Source: CATQHS01 sp963422655
Lineage (GTDB): Bacteria > Actinomycetota > Acidimicrobiia > Acidimicrobiales > Aldehydirespiratoraceae
Assembly (NCBI GenBank): GCA_963422655.1
Contig: OY730440.1
Span: 1,302,001-1,366,000 of the forward strand
Reading direction: 5' to 3'
DNA: 64,000 nt
The position numbers and the translations under genes are program-made. Positions 1 through 8,024 of the stretch are shown piece by piece (the first letter of the stretch is position 1; each line of letters begins with the position of its first letter). A model generated the notes under the pieces. The model was not told the origin of the DNA, made no database searches, and was given only the letters and a program-made list of their open reading frames with translations.

Positions 1-425
1 AAGGGCCGGCACCGATCCCGCTCGGCCGGGGTGGGACGGTTGGCCGGCGGGGCACACTTGACCGGGGCGGTGACCCAGGCTCCGGTGAGGGTCAGCCCGT
101 CGTCGGACCCGGTGGCGACAGGCTGGTTGGCGTATCCGGCCCGGTGCAGAGCCCGGTAGAGCCAATCACCGGACCGGTCCCCGGTGAACATGCGGCCGGT
201 GCGGTTGGCGCCGTGGGCAGCCGGGGCCAACCCGACCACGAGCAGGTGGGCGCCCGGGTCGCCGAACCCGGCGACGGGCCGGGCCCAGTAGGTCTCGTCT
301 CGGTAAGCGGCCCTCTTGGTAACGCCGACCCGCTCTCGCCACTCGACCAGGCGGGGACAGAGCCGACAGGCCACCACTTCGTCGGCCACGGCGCTCAGGA
401 GGCGATCTCGTTCGGGGGAATCCAC
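1..425 (-). CDS. udgB: Family 5 uracil-DNA glycosylase (UdgB), 3' end cut by window edge
   Basis: I translated this by hand from a GTG at 423-425; the stop lies beyond the left edge, leaving about 141 residues. It should excise uracil and related deaminated bases from DNA in base-excision repair. Four cysteines (about residues 20, 23, 124 and 139, as CRLC and VKC...DRC) match the 4Fe-4S ligands of family 4/5 UDGs. The motif GLAPAAHGANRTG (about 65-77) has Ala where other families carry the catalytic Asp/Asn, which is typical of family 5 rather than family 4. It is divergent from the phosphatase at 452, with only 26 bases between the starts. A TAGCCT box sits 7 bases upstream of the GTG, suggesting leaderless transcription. 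Family assignment is strong; the start is inferred. Confidence 0.85.
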   Translation of the reverse strand, partial: MDSPERDRLLSAVADEVVACRLCPRLVEWRERVGVTKRAAYRDETYWARPVAGFGDPGAHLLVVGLAPAAHGANRTGRMFTGDRSGDWLYRALHRAGYANQPVATGSDDGLTLTGAWVTAPVKCAPPANRPTPAERDRCRP

Positions 426-431
426 TCCCGT

Positions 432-438
432 TAGGCTA
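432..438. promoter_or_regulatory. Possible two-way -10 element (TAGGCTA)
   Basis: The 7-mer reads TAGGCT on the + strand (14 bases before the ATG at 452) and TAGCCT on the - strand (7 bases before the GTG at 425). Both fit the actinobacterial -10 pattern TANNNT. No convincing -35 is visible. The same 7-mer recurs between the divergent genes at 9164 and 9210. Confidence 0.35.
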
Positions 439-451
439 CGTTGGCTCGGAC

Positions 452-1093
452 ATGGCCAAGAGCCCGAACGCCCCCACCTTGGTGATGTTCGTCCGTCACG
501 GGCTGACCCCCACTACCGGGTTGACCCTGCCCGGACGCTCCCCGGGGCTGAACCTGTCCGAGACCGGGCTGGAACAGGCCCGGCGAACCGCTGAACGCAT
601 CGCGGCAGTCCCCGAGGTGGTCGCCGTCTACGCCTCGCCCCTGGAACGCACCCACCAGACGGCCACTCCCATCGCCAGAGCCTGCGGGCTGCGGGTCCGG
701 CGCCATGAAGGCCTGCTGGAGTGCGACTTCGGCCGGTGGACGGGCCGCAAGCTGGCACCGTTGCGCCGCCGCCCGGACTGGGTGACGGTGCAGCGCTACC
801 CCAGCGGATTCCGCTTTCCCGGCGGCGAGTCGTTCGCGGAGATGCAGAGCCGGGCTCTGGCCGCGGTCGGCTCCATTGTGGCCCGCCACCCTGGCCAGGC
901 CGTCGTGGCCGTTTCTCACGCCGATGTGATAAAGGCCGTCGTCGCCTCGGCCGCCGGCACTCCCCTGGATCTCTTCCAGCGGATCGTGATCGACCCCGCT
1001 TCGGTGACGACCATCGCCTACGGCAGCGAAGGCCCGACGGTGTTCACTGTCAACAACACCGGCGGCGAGCTGTCGGCGCGCCCGGGGTCGTGA
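452..1093 (+). CDS. Histidine phosphatase, MSMEG_4193 family
   Basis: This 213-residue protein of the histidine phosphatase (phosphoglycerate-mutase-like) fold has the phosphoacceptor motif RHG at residues 15-17 and the second catalytic His in the motif AVSHADV near residue 155. The physiological substrate of this actinobacterial family is not known to me. It is followed 7 bases later by a DUF3090 gene and then an SCO1664-type gene. The same three families cluster in many actinobacteria, from memory next to mshC of mycothiol synthesis in Streptomyces, although no mshC is seen here. The ATG at 452 lies 14 bases after a TANNNT box. Confidence 0.85.
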   Translation: MAKSPNAPTLVMFVRHGLTPTTGLTLPGRSPGLNLSETGLEQARRTAERIAAVPEVVAVYASPLERTHQTATPIARACGLRVRRHEGLLECDFGRWTGRKLAPLRRRPDWVTVQRYPSGFRFPGGESFAEMQSRALAAVGSIVARHPGQAVVAVSHADVIKAVVASAAGTPLDLFQRIVIDPASVTTIAYGSEGPTVFTVNNTGGELSARPGS

Positions 1094-1100
1094 GGATCCG

Positions 1101-1613
1101 ATGAGCGAATCGTTCTACTTCGAAGACGCCACACCGTTCACGGTTGGCACTCTGGGGCCCAAAGGTCAGCGAGCGTTCTACCTCCAGTGTCGGTCCGGCA
1201 CCGGTCCGGTTTCCTTCAAGGTCGAAAAACAGCAGGTGGCGGCCCTGGCCGAGTCCCTCGACCGGATGCTCGGCCAGCTCCCCCCCGCCGAGATGGGAGA
1301 GCTTCCCACCGATCTCGACCTCCGAGAGCCGGTGGTGGCGGCGTTCACGGTGGGGGCCCTCGGGGTCGCTTACGACCGCGAGGAGGATCGGGTCATCTTG
1401 GTGGCCGAAGAGCTGATCACCGTCGAGGACGACCCCCGAGACCCTCCAGTCGACATCGAGGCGGCTTCGGCTCGATTCACCCTGTCGCGCGAACAGGTAG
1501 CCGCTCTGGTGAGCCGGGCCCGGTCCATCGTGGCCGCTGGTCGCCCGCCGTGCCCGTTCTGCGCTCGCCCGCTGGAAGAAGCCCATGGGGGCTGGTGCCC
1601 GTGCCACAACTGA
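1101..1613 (+). CDS. DUF3090 family protein
   Basis: This 170-residue soluble protein belongs to an actinobacterial family of unknown function (DUF3090). It is recognised by the N-terminal pattern FYFEDATPFTVGTLGPKGQR and the C-terminal zinc-ribbon-like pair CPFC and CPC in the last 20 residues. It starts at an ATG 7 bases after the phosphatase stop, with GAGG just upstream, and its 3' end overlaps the next gene by 29 bases. The three genes are therefore almost certainly co-transcribed. No catalytic motif is visible; a metal-binding or protein-binding tail is inferred from the cysteines only. Confidence 0.85.
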   Translation: MSESFYFEDATPFTVGTLGPKGQRAFYLQCRSGTGPVSFKVEKQQVAALAESLDRMLGQLPPAEMGELPTDLDLREPVVAAFTVGALGVAYDREEDRVILVAEELITVEDDPRDPPVDIEAASARFTLSREQVAALVSRARSIVAAGRPPCPFCARPLEEAHGGWCPCHN

Positions 1614-2418
1614 AACCGCGGACGACGCCAACACCGCCGACGCCGGGGAGCCGACACCACCGGAGTACCCGGCCATGACCGGGAGCGGTTCGCCGTTCCT
1701 GGACCGCCCTCCCATCGAAACCGAACGCGCCCTGGCCCTGCTCACCGAGGGCGAGATCGAGATCCGGGGCCGGATGCCTTACAGCTCCAATGCCACCTTC
1801 TTGGTGGACATGGGCCACGAGGGCCTGGCCGCTCAGGCCATCTACAAACCGATCCGGGGTGAACGACCGCTATGGGACTTTCCCCCTGGAATCGCCAACC
1901 GAGAAGCGGCCGCATTCATCGTCGACCAGGCTCTGGGATGGGGCCTGGTACCGCCTACCGTCATGCGATCCGACAGCCCTCTCGGTGACGGTTCGCTACA
2001 GCTCTTCATCCCGTTCCGCCTCCAAGAGCACTACTTCACGCTGCGCGACGACGACCGCCACCGTTTCGATCTGGAACGGCTCTGTGCCCTCGACATCGTC
2101 ATCAACAACACCGACCGCAAGTCGGGCCATTGCCTGCTGGGCACCGACGGGTCGATCTGGGCCATCGACAATGGCCTGTCGTTCCACCACGAGTTCAAGC
2201 TGCGAACCGTCCTGTGGGATTTCGCCGGTGACGACCTGCCCCCATCGGTCAGCCGAGACCTGCGGAGCTTGGTGGAGGCAGGGCTGCCGGAGCCGCTCAG
2301 CGACTCCCTCACTCCTTTCGAGCGAGACGCCACGCTGGCTCGCACTCGGGCCCTGGCCTCTACCGGTCGTTTCCCCCACGACGACAGCGGCCATCGCTGG
2401 CCCTGGCCGCTGGTTTGA
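1585..2418 (+). CDS. SCO1664 family protein (PI3/PI4-kinase-like fold)
   Basis: This 277-residue protein belongs to an actinobacterial family distantly related to phosphatidylinositol 3-/4-kinase folds. The visible catalytic-loop-like motif is NNTDRKSGHC near residue 175, and a DFG-like IDNGLSFHHEF follows near 193. The substrate is unknown. The ATG at 1585 overlaps DUF3090 by 29 bases. A second in-frame ATG at 1675 would remove a disordered Ala/Thr/Glu-rich head of 30 residues and could be the true start. It converges on etfA across a 21-base duplication at 2416-2459. Confidence 0.8.
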   Translation: MGAGARATTETADDANTADAGEPTPPEYPAMTGSGSPFLDRPPIETERALALLTEGEIEIRGRMPYSSNATFLVDMGHEGLAAQAIYKPIRGERPLWDFPPGIANREAAAFIVDQALGWGLVPPTVMRSDSPLGDGSLQLFIPFRLQEHYFTLRDDDRHRFDLERLCALDIVINNTDRKSGHCLLGTDGSIWAIDNGLSFHHEFKLRTVLWDFAGDDLPPSVSRDLRSLVEAGLPEPLSDSLTPFERDATLARTRALASTGRFPHDDSGHRWPWPLV

Positions 2419-2459
2419 TCAGCGGCCTTCCAAGGCTCTGATCAGCGGCCTTCCAAGGC
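2416..2459. repeat. 21-base direct repeat at the convergent gene ends
   Basis: TGATCAGCGGCCTTCCAAGG plus C occurs at 2416-2436 and again at 2439-2459, a 23-base period. The second copy encodes the last residues of EtfA and its stop; the first contains the stop of the SCO1664 gene. It looks like a small tandem duplication of the etfA 3' end. Confidence 0.9.
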
Positions 2460-3419
2460 GGCGATGAGCTTGGGCAGCACCTTGTGGACATCGCCCACGA
2501 TGCCCAGATCGGCCATCGAGAAGATGGGGGCTTCTTCGTCCTTGTTGACGGCGATGATGTTCTTCGAGCCATTCATGCCCACCAAGTGCTGAGTGGCCCC
2601 CGAGATGCCGCAGGCTATGTAGACCGTCGGCTTGACCACTTTGCCCGTCTGTCCCACCTGGTAGCTGTAGGGCACCCAGCCCGCGTCGACGATGGCTCGA
2701 CTGGCACCGGGCGCGGCCCTCAAGGCCCGGGCCAACTGCTCGATCATGGCGTAGCTGGCCTTGCTACCCAGGCCGCGCCCCCCCGACACGACTATGGCGG
2801 CTTCGTCGAGCTTGGGCCCTTCGGACTCCTCGGCGAACCGGTCCCGCACCCTGGCCGCGCCCGCCGCACCCAAGTCGGGCACCGGCAGGATCTCGACCGC
2901 GGCGGCGGGACCACCCACCGGCTCGGGTTCGAACGACTTGGGGCGGACGAGCCAGATCCCGGGCCTGGTTCCGGTAAATCGGGACGAGACGTTGATGGTG
3001 CCGCCGAATATCGGCTCGACCCCGACAATGCCGTCGCCGTCGCCGTCGCCGTCGAGGTCGACCACGTTCGACAACACCGGGGCGTCGAGCTTCACCGACA
3101 GGCGCGCCGCCACGTCGCGGCCGTCGTAGGTGGTGCCGAGCATGAAGGCGTCGGGCGCAGCCACCGCTGCGGACTCGATGCCGGCCACTACCGCCGACGC
3201 CACCGACACGCCCTGCAAGGCCCCGTCCAAGGGTCCGGTGGCGTACACGGCTGCCACCCCGTGGTCGCCCAGCTCGGCGGCACAGCCATGGCCGGTACCA
3301 CCGCAGAACACCTCGACTGTGTCGGCCAACCGGCGGGCCCTGGCCACCATCTCCAGGGTGATGGTGGCTACACCGGCCTCGCCGTCCTCGCCGAATACCC
3401 AGATCCTCTCCAGTGCCAT
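2442..3419 (-). CDS. etfA: Electron transfer flavoprotein alpha subunit
   Basis: EtfA (325 residues) forms the FAD-carrying heterodimer with EtfB and passes electrons from acyl-CoA and other flavin dehydrogenases to the quinone pool through ETF:quinone oxidoreductase. The C-terminal FAD-binding domain is unmistakable: SYQVGQTGKVVKPTVYIACG followed by GISGATQH and NKDEEAPIFSMADLGIVGD. I place the start at the ATG at 3419 rather than the TTG at 3425 because AGGGGGA lies 6 bases upstream. It is 12 bases downstream of etfB on the same strand, so the two are one operon. Confidence 0.95.
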   Translation of the reverse strand: MALERIWVFGEDGEAGVATITLEMVARARRLADTVEVFCGGTGHGCAAELGDHGVAAVYATGPLDGALQGVSVASAVVAGIESAAVAAPDAFMLGTTYDGRDVAARLSVKLDAPVLSNVVDLDGDGDGDGIVGVEPIFGGTINVSSRFTGTRPGIWLVRPKSFEPEPVGGPAAAVEILPVPDLGAAGAARVRDRFAEESEGPKLDEAAIVVSGGRGLGSKASYAMIEQLARALRAAPGASRAIVDAGWVPYSYQVGQTGKVVKPTVYIACGISGATQHLVGMNGSKNIIAVNKDEEAPIFSMADLGIVGDVHKVLPKLIAALEGR

Positions 3420-3431
3420 CGTCAATCCCCC

Positions 3432-4211
3432 TCAGATGACTTTGAGCTCGTCGAGGAAGCCGATGACACGCTCATGGGCGTCGCCCTCGTCGACAATGAT
3501 CTCACCGGACTTGCGGGCCGGCGCGGCCGAGATGTCGATGATCTCCTGACCGGATCCGGCCCAACCGACTCCGCCGGGATCGAGCCCGAGATCGGCGATT
3601 CCGAGCTGGTCGACCGGCTTCTTCTTGGCCCCCATTATCCCCTTGAACGACGGGTACCGGGGCTCGACCACGCCAGCCGTCACCGACACCAGCACCGGCA
3701 GAGGGCACTCGACCAAGTCGAAGCCGGCTTCGGTCTGGCGCTTCACCGTGGCCGTACCGTTGCTGATGGCGATCTCCTTGGCGAAGGTGACCGACGGCAG
3801 CCCCAACAACTCGGCGACCTGGCCCGGGACCACTCCGGTGTAGCCGTCACTGGATTCGGTGGCTGCCAGCACCAAGTCGGGCTCGGCGGGAGCTATGGCC
3901 CGGGCCAACACCTTGGCCGTGGCCAGGGCATCGGATCCGACCAAGGCTTCGTCACTGATCACAGTGGCCGAGTCGGCTCCCATGGCCAGAGCCGTTCGCA
4001 GTCCGCTCACCTCGTTGCCGGGCACCATGGAAACCAGATGGACCGAGCCCTCACCGGCCGCCTCGGCGAGCTGGAGGGCCATCTCGACCCCGTAGGAATC
4101 CGACTCGTCGAGGATGAGCTTTACATTCCGGTTCAGCGTCTTGGACTCCGGATCGAGAGATCCCGGCTCGGCCGGGTCTGGGATCTGCTTCACGCAAACG
4201 ACGATCTTCAT
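3432..4211 (-). CDS. etfB: Electron transfer flavoprotein beta subunit
   Basis: EtfB (259 residues) is the AMP-binding partner of EtfA. The N-terminus MKIVVCVKQIPDP and the adenine-nucleotide-loop region (ALAMGADSATV, ESSDGYTGVVPGQVAELLGL) are typical, and the length is normal for the family. The open frame continues upstream to 4712, but that part is antisense to the lipid kinase; the ATG at 4211 begins the conserved protein. It is the first gene of the etfBA operon. Confidence 0.95.
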   Translation of the reverse strand: MKIVVCVKQIPDPAEPGSLDPESKTLNRNVKLILDESDSYGVEMALQLAEAAGEGSVHLVSMVPGNEVSGLRTALAMGADSATVISDEALVGSDALATAKVLARAIAPAEPDLVLAATESSDGYTGVVPGQVAELLGLPSVTFAKEIAISNGTATVKRQTEAGFDLVECPLPVLVSVTAGVVEPRYPSFKGIMGAKKKPVDQLGIADLGLDPGGVGWAGSGQEIIDISAAPARKSGEIIVDEGDAHERVIGFLDELKVI

Positions 4212-4359
4212 GGCCCGAAGTGTGCCACGACCGAACCCGGAATCAACCGCCGGGATCCCAGCCGCGATCCCGGCGGAGAGAAATGTGACCAACCGGCACG
4301 CCCGATGGTCATAGCTCACGCCGGCCACCACCGGGCGGTGATATCGAAGGGAGAGGACG

Positions 4360-5532
4360 CTGCGGATCCTGTTCGTCGTGAATACGGCCGCGTCGTCGGT
4401 CACCGGCCGCCGCCGGGTGATCATCGGCAAGGCGCTGTCGGCCGACCACGAGGTGACATTGGTCGAGACCCAGCGCCGGGGCCACGCCAGCCGGCTGGCC
4501 CGATCGGCGTCGGCTGACGGCATCGACGTCGTGGTGGTCTTGGGTGGTGACGGCACCCTCAACGAGGCGGCCAACGGCCTGGCCGGAACCGGCACAGCCC
4601 TGGCCGTCCTCCCCGGCGGGAGCACCAACGTCTTCGCCCGCATTCTGGGTCTTCCCGACGATCCGATCGACGCCGTGGCCGGATTGCTCGATGCTCTCGA
4701 CCGGTCTTGCATCCGACAGGTCGGGCTCGGTTCGGTGAACGGACGATACTTCCTTTTCCATTGCGGGATCGGGTTCGACGCCGCCGTGGTGGCCGAGGTG
4801 GAACGGCGCGGACCATGGAAGCGGTGGGCCGGCCATCCGCTGTTCGTCTACGCCGCGGCCAGCACGTGGCTGCGAGGAGTGGATCGACGCCGGGCCCCCC
4901 TCAGCGTCGGCCACTCCGAAGAAGAGGCCATGGACCGGGGGTTTCTTACGGTGATCCTCAATGCCAACCCCTACACCTTTCTCGGCGACCGCCCCTTCGA
5001 CCTGGTTCCCAGCGCCACTCTGGCCACGCCCCTGGCCGTGGTGACCATCACCGATCTGTCGCTGCACCGACTGATGCCGCTGGTCACCCGCGCCTTGGGC
5101 CGCGGCGACGTCCGAGGTTGCCGCGGGGTCCGGGTCCGCACCGGTCTGCGCGACGCGACCGTGACTGCCGACCCGGCTGGGCCCTACCAGATCGACGGCG
5201 ACCATCTCGGCTCGGCCAGCCGGTTCGAGGTCCGTTGGGAACCCGAGGCGCTGCGCCTGGTCGTGCCGACGGAGCCGGTCGGTCGACCCGAGCCACCCTC
5301 TCGCCTGTCACTTCCCTTTGCGGATCACGGACCGGGCCAGGCCGGGGACATCGGTGATGAGCCCGTCCACTCCCATGGCGATCAGGTCAGCCATGCGGTC
5401 GGCGTCGTTCACGGTCCAGACGTTGACGGCCATGCCGACGTCATGGGCCCGGCGCACCAGACCGATGTCGGTGCAGGGATCGTAGGGGTGTATCGCCACC
5501 ATCTGGTGGGCTCGGGCCCGTTCGACAGCTAG
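4360..5532 (+). CDS. Diacylglycerol/lipid kinase family protein
   Basis: A DAGK-catalytic-domain protein that would phosphorylate a lipid diol such as diacylglycerol or sphingoid-like substrates using ATP. Motifs seen are VVLGGDGTLNEAANG and LPGGSTNVFAR. The first ATG/GTG is at 4378, but the conserved N-terminal strand (LRILFVVNTAASS) needs a start at the CTG at 4360, which has AAGGGAG about 6 bases upstream. I therefore prefer the rare CTG. Homology ends near base 5275, yet the frame stays open to 5532, running 225 bases antisense through the 3' end of the GDPD gene. The tail (His/Gly/Val-rich) is not family-like, so an ancestral stop may have been lost. Confidence 0.8.
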   Translation: MRILFVVNTAASSVTGRRRVIIGKALSADHEVTLVETQRRGHASRLARSASADGIDVVVVLGGDGTLNEAANGLAGTGTALAVLPGGSTNVFARILGLPDDPIDAVAGLLDALDRSCIRQVGLGSVNGRYFLFHCGIGFDAAVVAEVERRGPWKRWAGHPLFVYAAASTWLRGVDRRRAPLSVGHSEEEAMDRGFLTVILNANPYTFLGDRPFDLVPSATLATPLAVVTITDLSLHRLMPLVTRALGRGDVRGCRGVRVRTGLRDATVTADPAGPYQIDGDHLGSASRFEVRWEPEALRLVVPTEPVGRPEPPSRLSLPFADHGPGQAGDIGDEPVHSHGDQVSHAVGVVHGPDVDGHADVMGPAHQTDVGAGIVGVYRHHLVGSGPFDS

Positions 5533-5994
5533 AGCCGGGTCCAAGAAGCCGTAGATGAACGCGGTCGAGATGGTGGGATCGGCAGCCCGGACCGCGTCGG
5601 CGGCGTCCACGTTGAACGACGAGACGAGGGCCCGTTCGGGTCCGAGATAGGCGGCGATGAGACCGGCCACGGCGTCGGCCACCAAGTGTTCGGCATCGAA
5701 ATCGGGGTCGTCGGGAAGGTTCTTGATCTCGAGGTTCACCCCCATGCCTTCGCACGCTTCGAGGGCTTCGGCCAGGCTGGGCACGTGAGCGGGTAACTCG
5801 TCGGCGGTCAGCTCGTTGATCATCCGACCGTCGCGCAGATGGGCGTCGTGATGAACGACGGCCACGCCGTCGGCACTGCGGCGCACGTCCAGCTCGACCC
5901 AGTCCGCCCCGGACCGGCGAGCCGCTTCAAAGGCCTTGATCGTGTTCTCCGGGGCTTCGGAGCTGGCCCCCCGGTGAGCAATTACCAGTGTCAT
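5308..5994 (-). CDS. Glycerophosphodiester phosphodiesterase family protein
   Basis: This 228-residue cytoplasmic GDPD would hydrolyse glycerophosphodiesters to glycerol-3-phosphate and an alcohol. The catalytic signature AHRGASSEAPENT begins at residue 6, followed by ELDVRRSADGVAVVHHD and LEIKN, giving the HR, E-D, H and E-K residues of the family. The C-terminal ITDVPGL is also typical. It is convergent with, and at its 3' end overlapped by, the lipid kinase frame, so both genes act on lipids and share DNA. The start ATG at 5994 has no strong Shine-Dalgarno sequence. Confidence 0.9.
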   Translation of the reverse strand: MTLVIAHRGASSEAPENTIKAFEAARRSGADWVELDVRRSADGVAVVHHDAHLRDGRMINELTADELPAHVPSLAEALEACEGMGVNLEIKNLPDDPDFDAEHLVADAVAGLIAAYLGPERALVSSFNVDAADAVRAADPTISTAFIYGFLDPALAVERARAHQMVAIHPYDPCTDIGLVRRAHDVGMAVNVWTVNDADRMADLIAMGVDGLITDVPGLARSVIRKGK

Positions 5995-6135
5995 CGCTGT
6001 AGTCTGGCACGTCTCGGCCCCGACCTCGTGCCCGAACCCCAGCCCTACCGCTACGACTGCCTTCGGTCTGGAATTCTTTGCGGAGGCTCGGGACGATCCT
6101 TGGATCCGTTGAAGCTTCGGTTCGCCATCGAGTAG

Positions 6136-7716
6136 TCACGGCTGGACGGGTACCGAAACGTCGACCACAGTGCCCCGGGATGGGCGAGCCGAAGCGGCCC
6201 GGATGCTGATCCGACCCCCAAGCTCCTGCACCACGAAAGTCCGGACGATGGTGAGCCCCAGCCCGGCGTCGCGGTCGAGAGAGAAGCCGTCGCGTACGCC
6301 GGGCCCGCTGTCGATCACCCTCATCTCCAGCGCCCGGACCGTCCGGGAGAAGCACACTCTTATCTCCCCGACGGCGGCTGTCTCCCCACCAGCGGCCAAG
6401 CCATGATCGAAGGCGTTCTGAACCAGCTCGGTCAGCACCACCGCCAAAGGCATGGCCAAGTCGCCGCCGATCTCACCCATGGTGCCCTCGATCCGGATAC
6501 GCACTTGGTGTTCATGGGCTGTGAACCCCTCCTCCACCATCTCGACCAGAGCGGCCACGACGCTGTCGAAGTCCAAGACCGGTGACGGGTCCAGGGCCAG
6601 ACGTTCGTGCACCACCGCGATCGACGAAACCCGTCGCACCGACTGATCCACCGCTGCCCTGGCCTCGGCCGTGTCGAGTCGGCGGGCCTGGAGCCGGAGC
6701 AGGGAGCTGACGGTCTGGAGATTGTTCTTGACCCGGTGGTGGATCTCCTGGATCGTCGCATCCTTGGACATCAGAAGCCGATCACGGTGGCGCAACTCCG
6801 AGATGTCACGGAGCAGGGCCACTGCCCCGGTGACCCGATCGCCAGCGACGAGCGGGTACGACCTGACCACCACGCTGAGATGGGAGCCGTGCTCCAGCTC
6901 GGAGACGGTCGACCGTCGCCGGGCGAACGACTGCCGGATAACGGTGCCGTCGAGCCCGACGTCATCGAGGCGCCGACCGGTCACGGTTCCGATGACACCG
7001 AGCCGGTTCAGGGCGCTGGTGGCGTTGGGCGACATGTACTCGACCCGTCCCTCCCGGTCCACCACCATCACTCCGTCACCGACGCGAGGTTCGCGGAATT
7101 CACCGATCTGCTCGAACCGGTCGTAGGGGAAGCAGCCATCGGCGATCATCGAGGTGAACCGGTCGTAAAGGGCCCGGTAGGTGCCGGCCAGCGGGTTGGA
7201 GTGCCCGATCGGCATCGGTCCGGACTGCCGGGTCAGCACCGCCACCACCTCGGCCTCACGGTCGAGCCGTACTGGCACACAGTCGATGATCAGATGGAAG
7301 CCCAGCCCGGGCAGGCGGATCTGCTCGGTGACCACGTCGTCGCCGCCGAGGGCATCGGCTGATCGGTCCGGGCGGGTGATCGTCCTGTGGCCCAGAGTCC
7401 TCCCGGTCATGGACTGGCGCAGCAGCGGAATCGTCTCGGGTTCGGCCATGGCGCCCACCGGGTCGATGGCGTACACGGTGGGTCCAGTGGTGCAGCGGAC
7501 GTGGGCCAGCGCGATGAACCCGCTATTGCGCCCGGAGCCGTCACCGGCGCCGGTTAGCTCCGGTTCATCTCCGGCGGCACAGGGGGTGTAGACGAGTAGG
7601 TCCGAGAACGACAGATCGGCCAGCAGCGCCCATGCTCCCACCAGTCGCTGGAGATGATCGACGGCCCGTTCGTCCAGATTGGTGCGGGCCCGAGCGATCT
7701 CGGCCAGACTGGCCAT
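6136..7716 (-). CDS. pdtaS: PdtaS-like sensor histidine kinase (GAF-like, PAS, HisKA_2, HATPase)
   Basis: This 526-residue soluble kinase has a GAF-like N-terminal region (about 20-165), a PAS domain (about 205-310), a HisKA_2 dimerisation domain with the phosphoacceptor motif EIHHRVKNNLQT (His about 326/327), and a HATPase domain with N-box ELVQNAFDHG, G1 DSGPG and G2 GLGLTIV. This is the arrangement of actinobacterial PdtaS, which signals to the ANTAR regulator PdtaR that binds RNA. No response regulator is present here. The gene lies 13 bases downstream of the DUF3107 gene on the same strand, so they are probably co-transcribed. Confidence 0.85.
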   Translation of the reverse strand: MASLAEIARARTNLDERAVDHLQRLVGAWALLADLSFSDLLVYTPCAAGDEPELTGAGDGSGRNSGFIALAHVRCTTGPTVYAIDPVGAMAEPETIPLLRQSMTGRTLGHRTITRPDRSADALGGDDVVTEQIRLPGLGFHLIIDCVPVRLDREAEVVAVLTRQSGPMPIGHSNPLAGTYRALYDRFTSMIADGCFPYDRFEQIGEFREPRVGDGVMVVDREGRVEYMSPNATSALNRLGVIGTVTGRRLDDVGLDGTVIRQSFARRRSTVSELEHGSHLSVVVRSYPLVAGDRVTGAVALLRDISELRHRDRLLMSKDATIQEIHHRVKNNLQTVSSLLRLQARRLDTAEARAAVDQSVRRVSSIAVVHERLALDPSPVLDFDSVVAALVEMVEEGFTAHEHQVRIRIEGTMGEIGGDLAMPLAVVLTELVQNAFDHGLAAGGETAAVGEIRVCFSRTVRALEMRVIDSGPGVRDGFSLDRDAGLGLTIVRTFVVQELGGRISIRAASARPSRGTVVDVSVPVQP

Positions 7717-7729
7717 CGGCCGGCCCGCT

Positions 7730-7957
7730 TCAGCCGAAACCTATGGGTTTGGTGTCGGTGGGTATCAGCTCCACGTAGACGATCCGGGCCGATGAAACCA
7801 CCACCTCGCGGCCGTGGTCGTCGGTCAGCCACAACGAGGGCCGTTTACCGTCCAGAGCTGCCTTCACACGAGCTTTCACGGTGCTGACTTTGGTGTCTTC
7901 GCCGAGACTCACCGTTATCTCACGAAGGTTGTCGGTGAGGCCGATGCGGATGTTCAA
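7730..7957 (-). CDS. DUF3107 family protein
   Basis: A 75-residue protein of a small actinobacterial family without known function. The pattern MNIRIGLTDNLREITV at the N-terminus and the central KARVKAALDGKRPSLWLTDD are characteristic. The start is a TTG at 7957 chosen because GAGGAGG lies 5 bases upstream, an excellent Shine-Dalgarno match. It is immediately upstream of the PdtaS-like kinase, suggesting translational or transcriptional coupling. Confidence 0.85.
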   Translation of the reverse strand: MNIRIGLTDNLREITVSLGEDTKVSTVKARVKAALDGKRPSLWLTDDHGREVVVSSARIVYVELIPTDTKPIGFG

Positions 7958-8024
7958 GTTGCCTCCTCGGCTCTGTGATCCTGGCCTGATCTCGCCCCGG
8001 CCCGGGTCGGGCCGGTCGAGTCGG

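Noticed and set aside
2484..4517. 677-codon + strand open frame antisense to etfAB
   Set aside because: His/Gly/Arg-rich translation typical of antisense frames in high-GC DNA; etfA and etfB on the other strand are certain.
5995..6135. Possible small gene (Cys-containing + frame) between GDPD and the kinase
   Set aside because: No start with a ribosome site and no family pattern; the 141 bases look like ordinary spacer.
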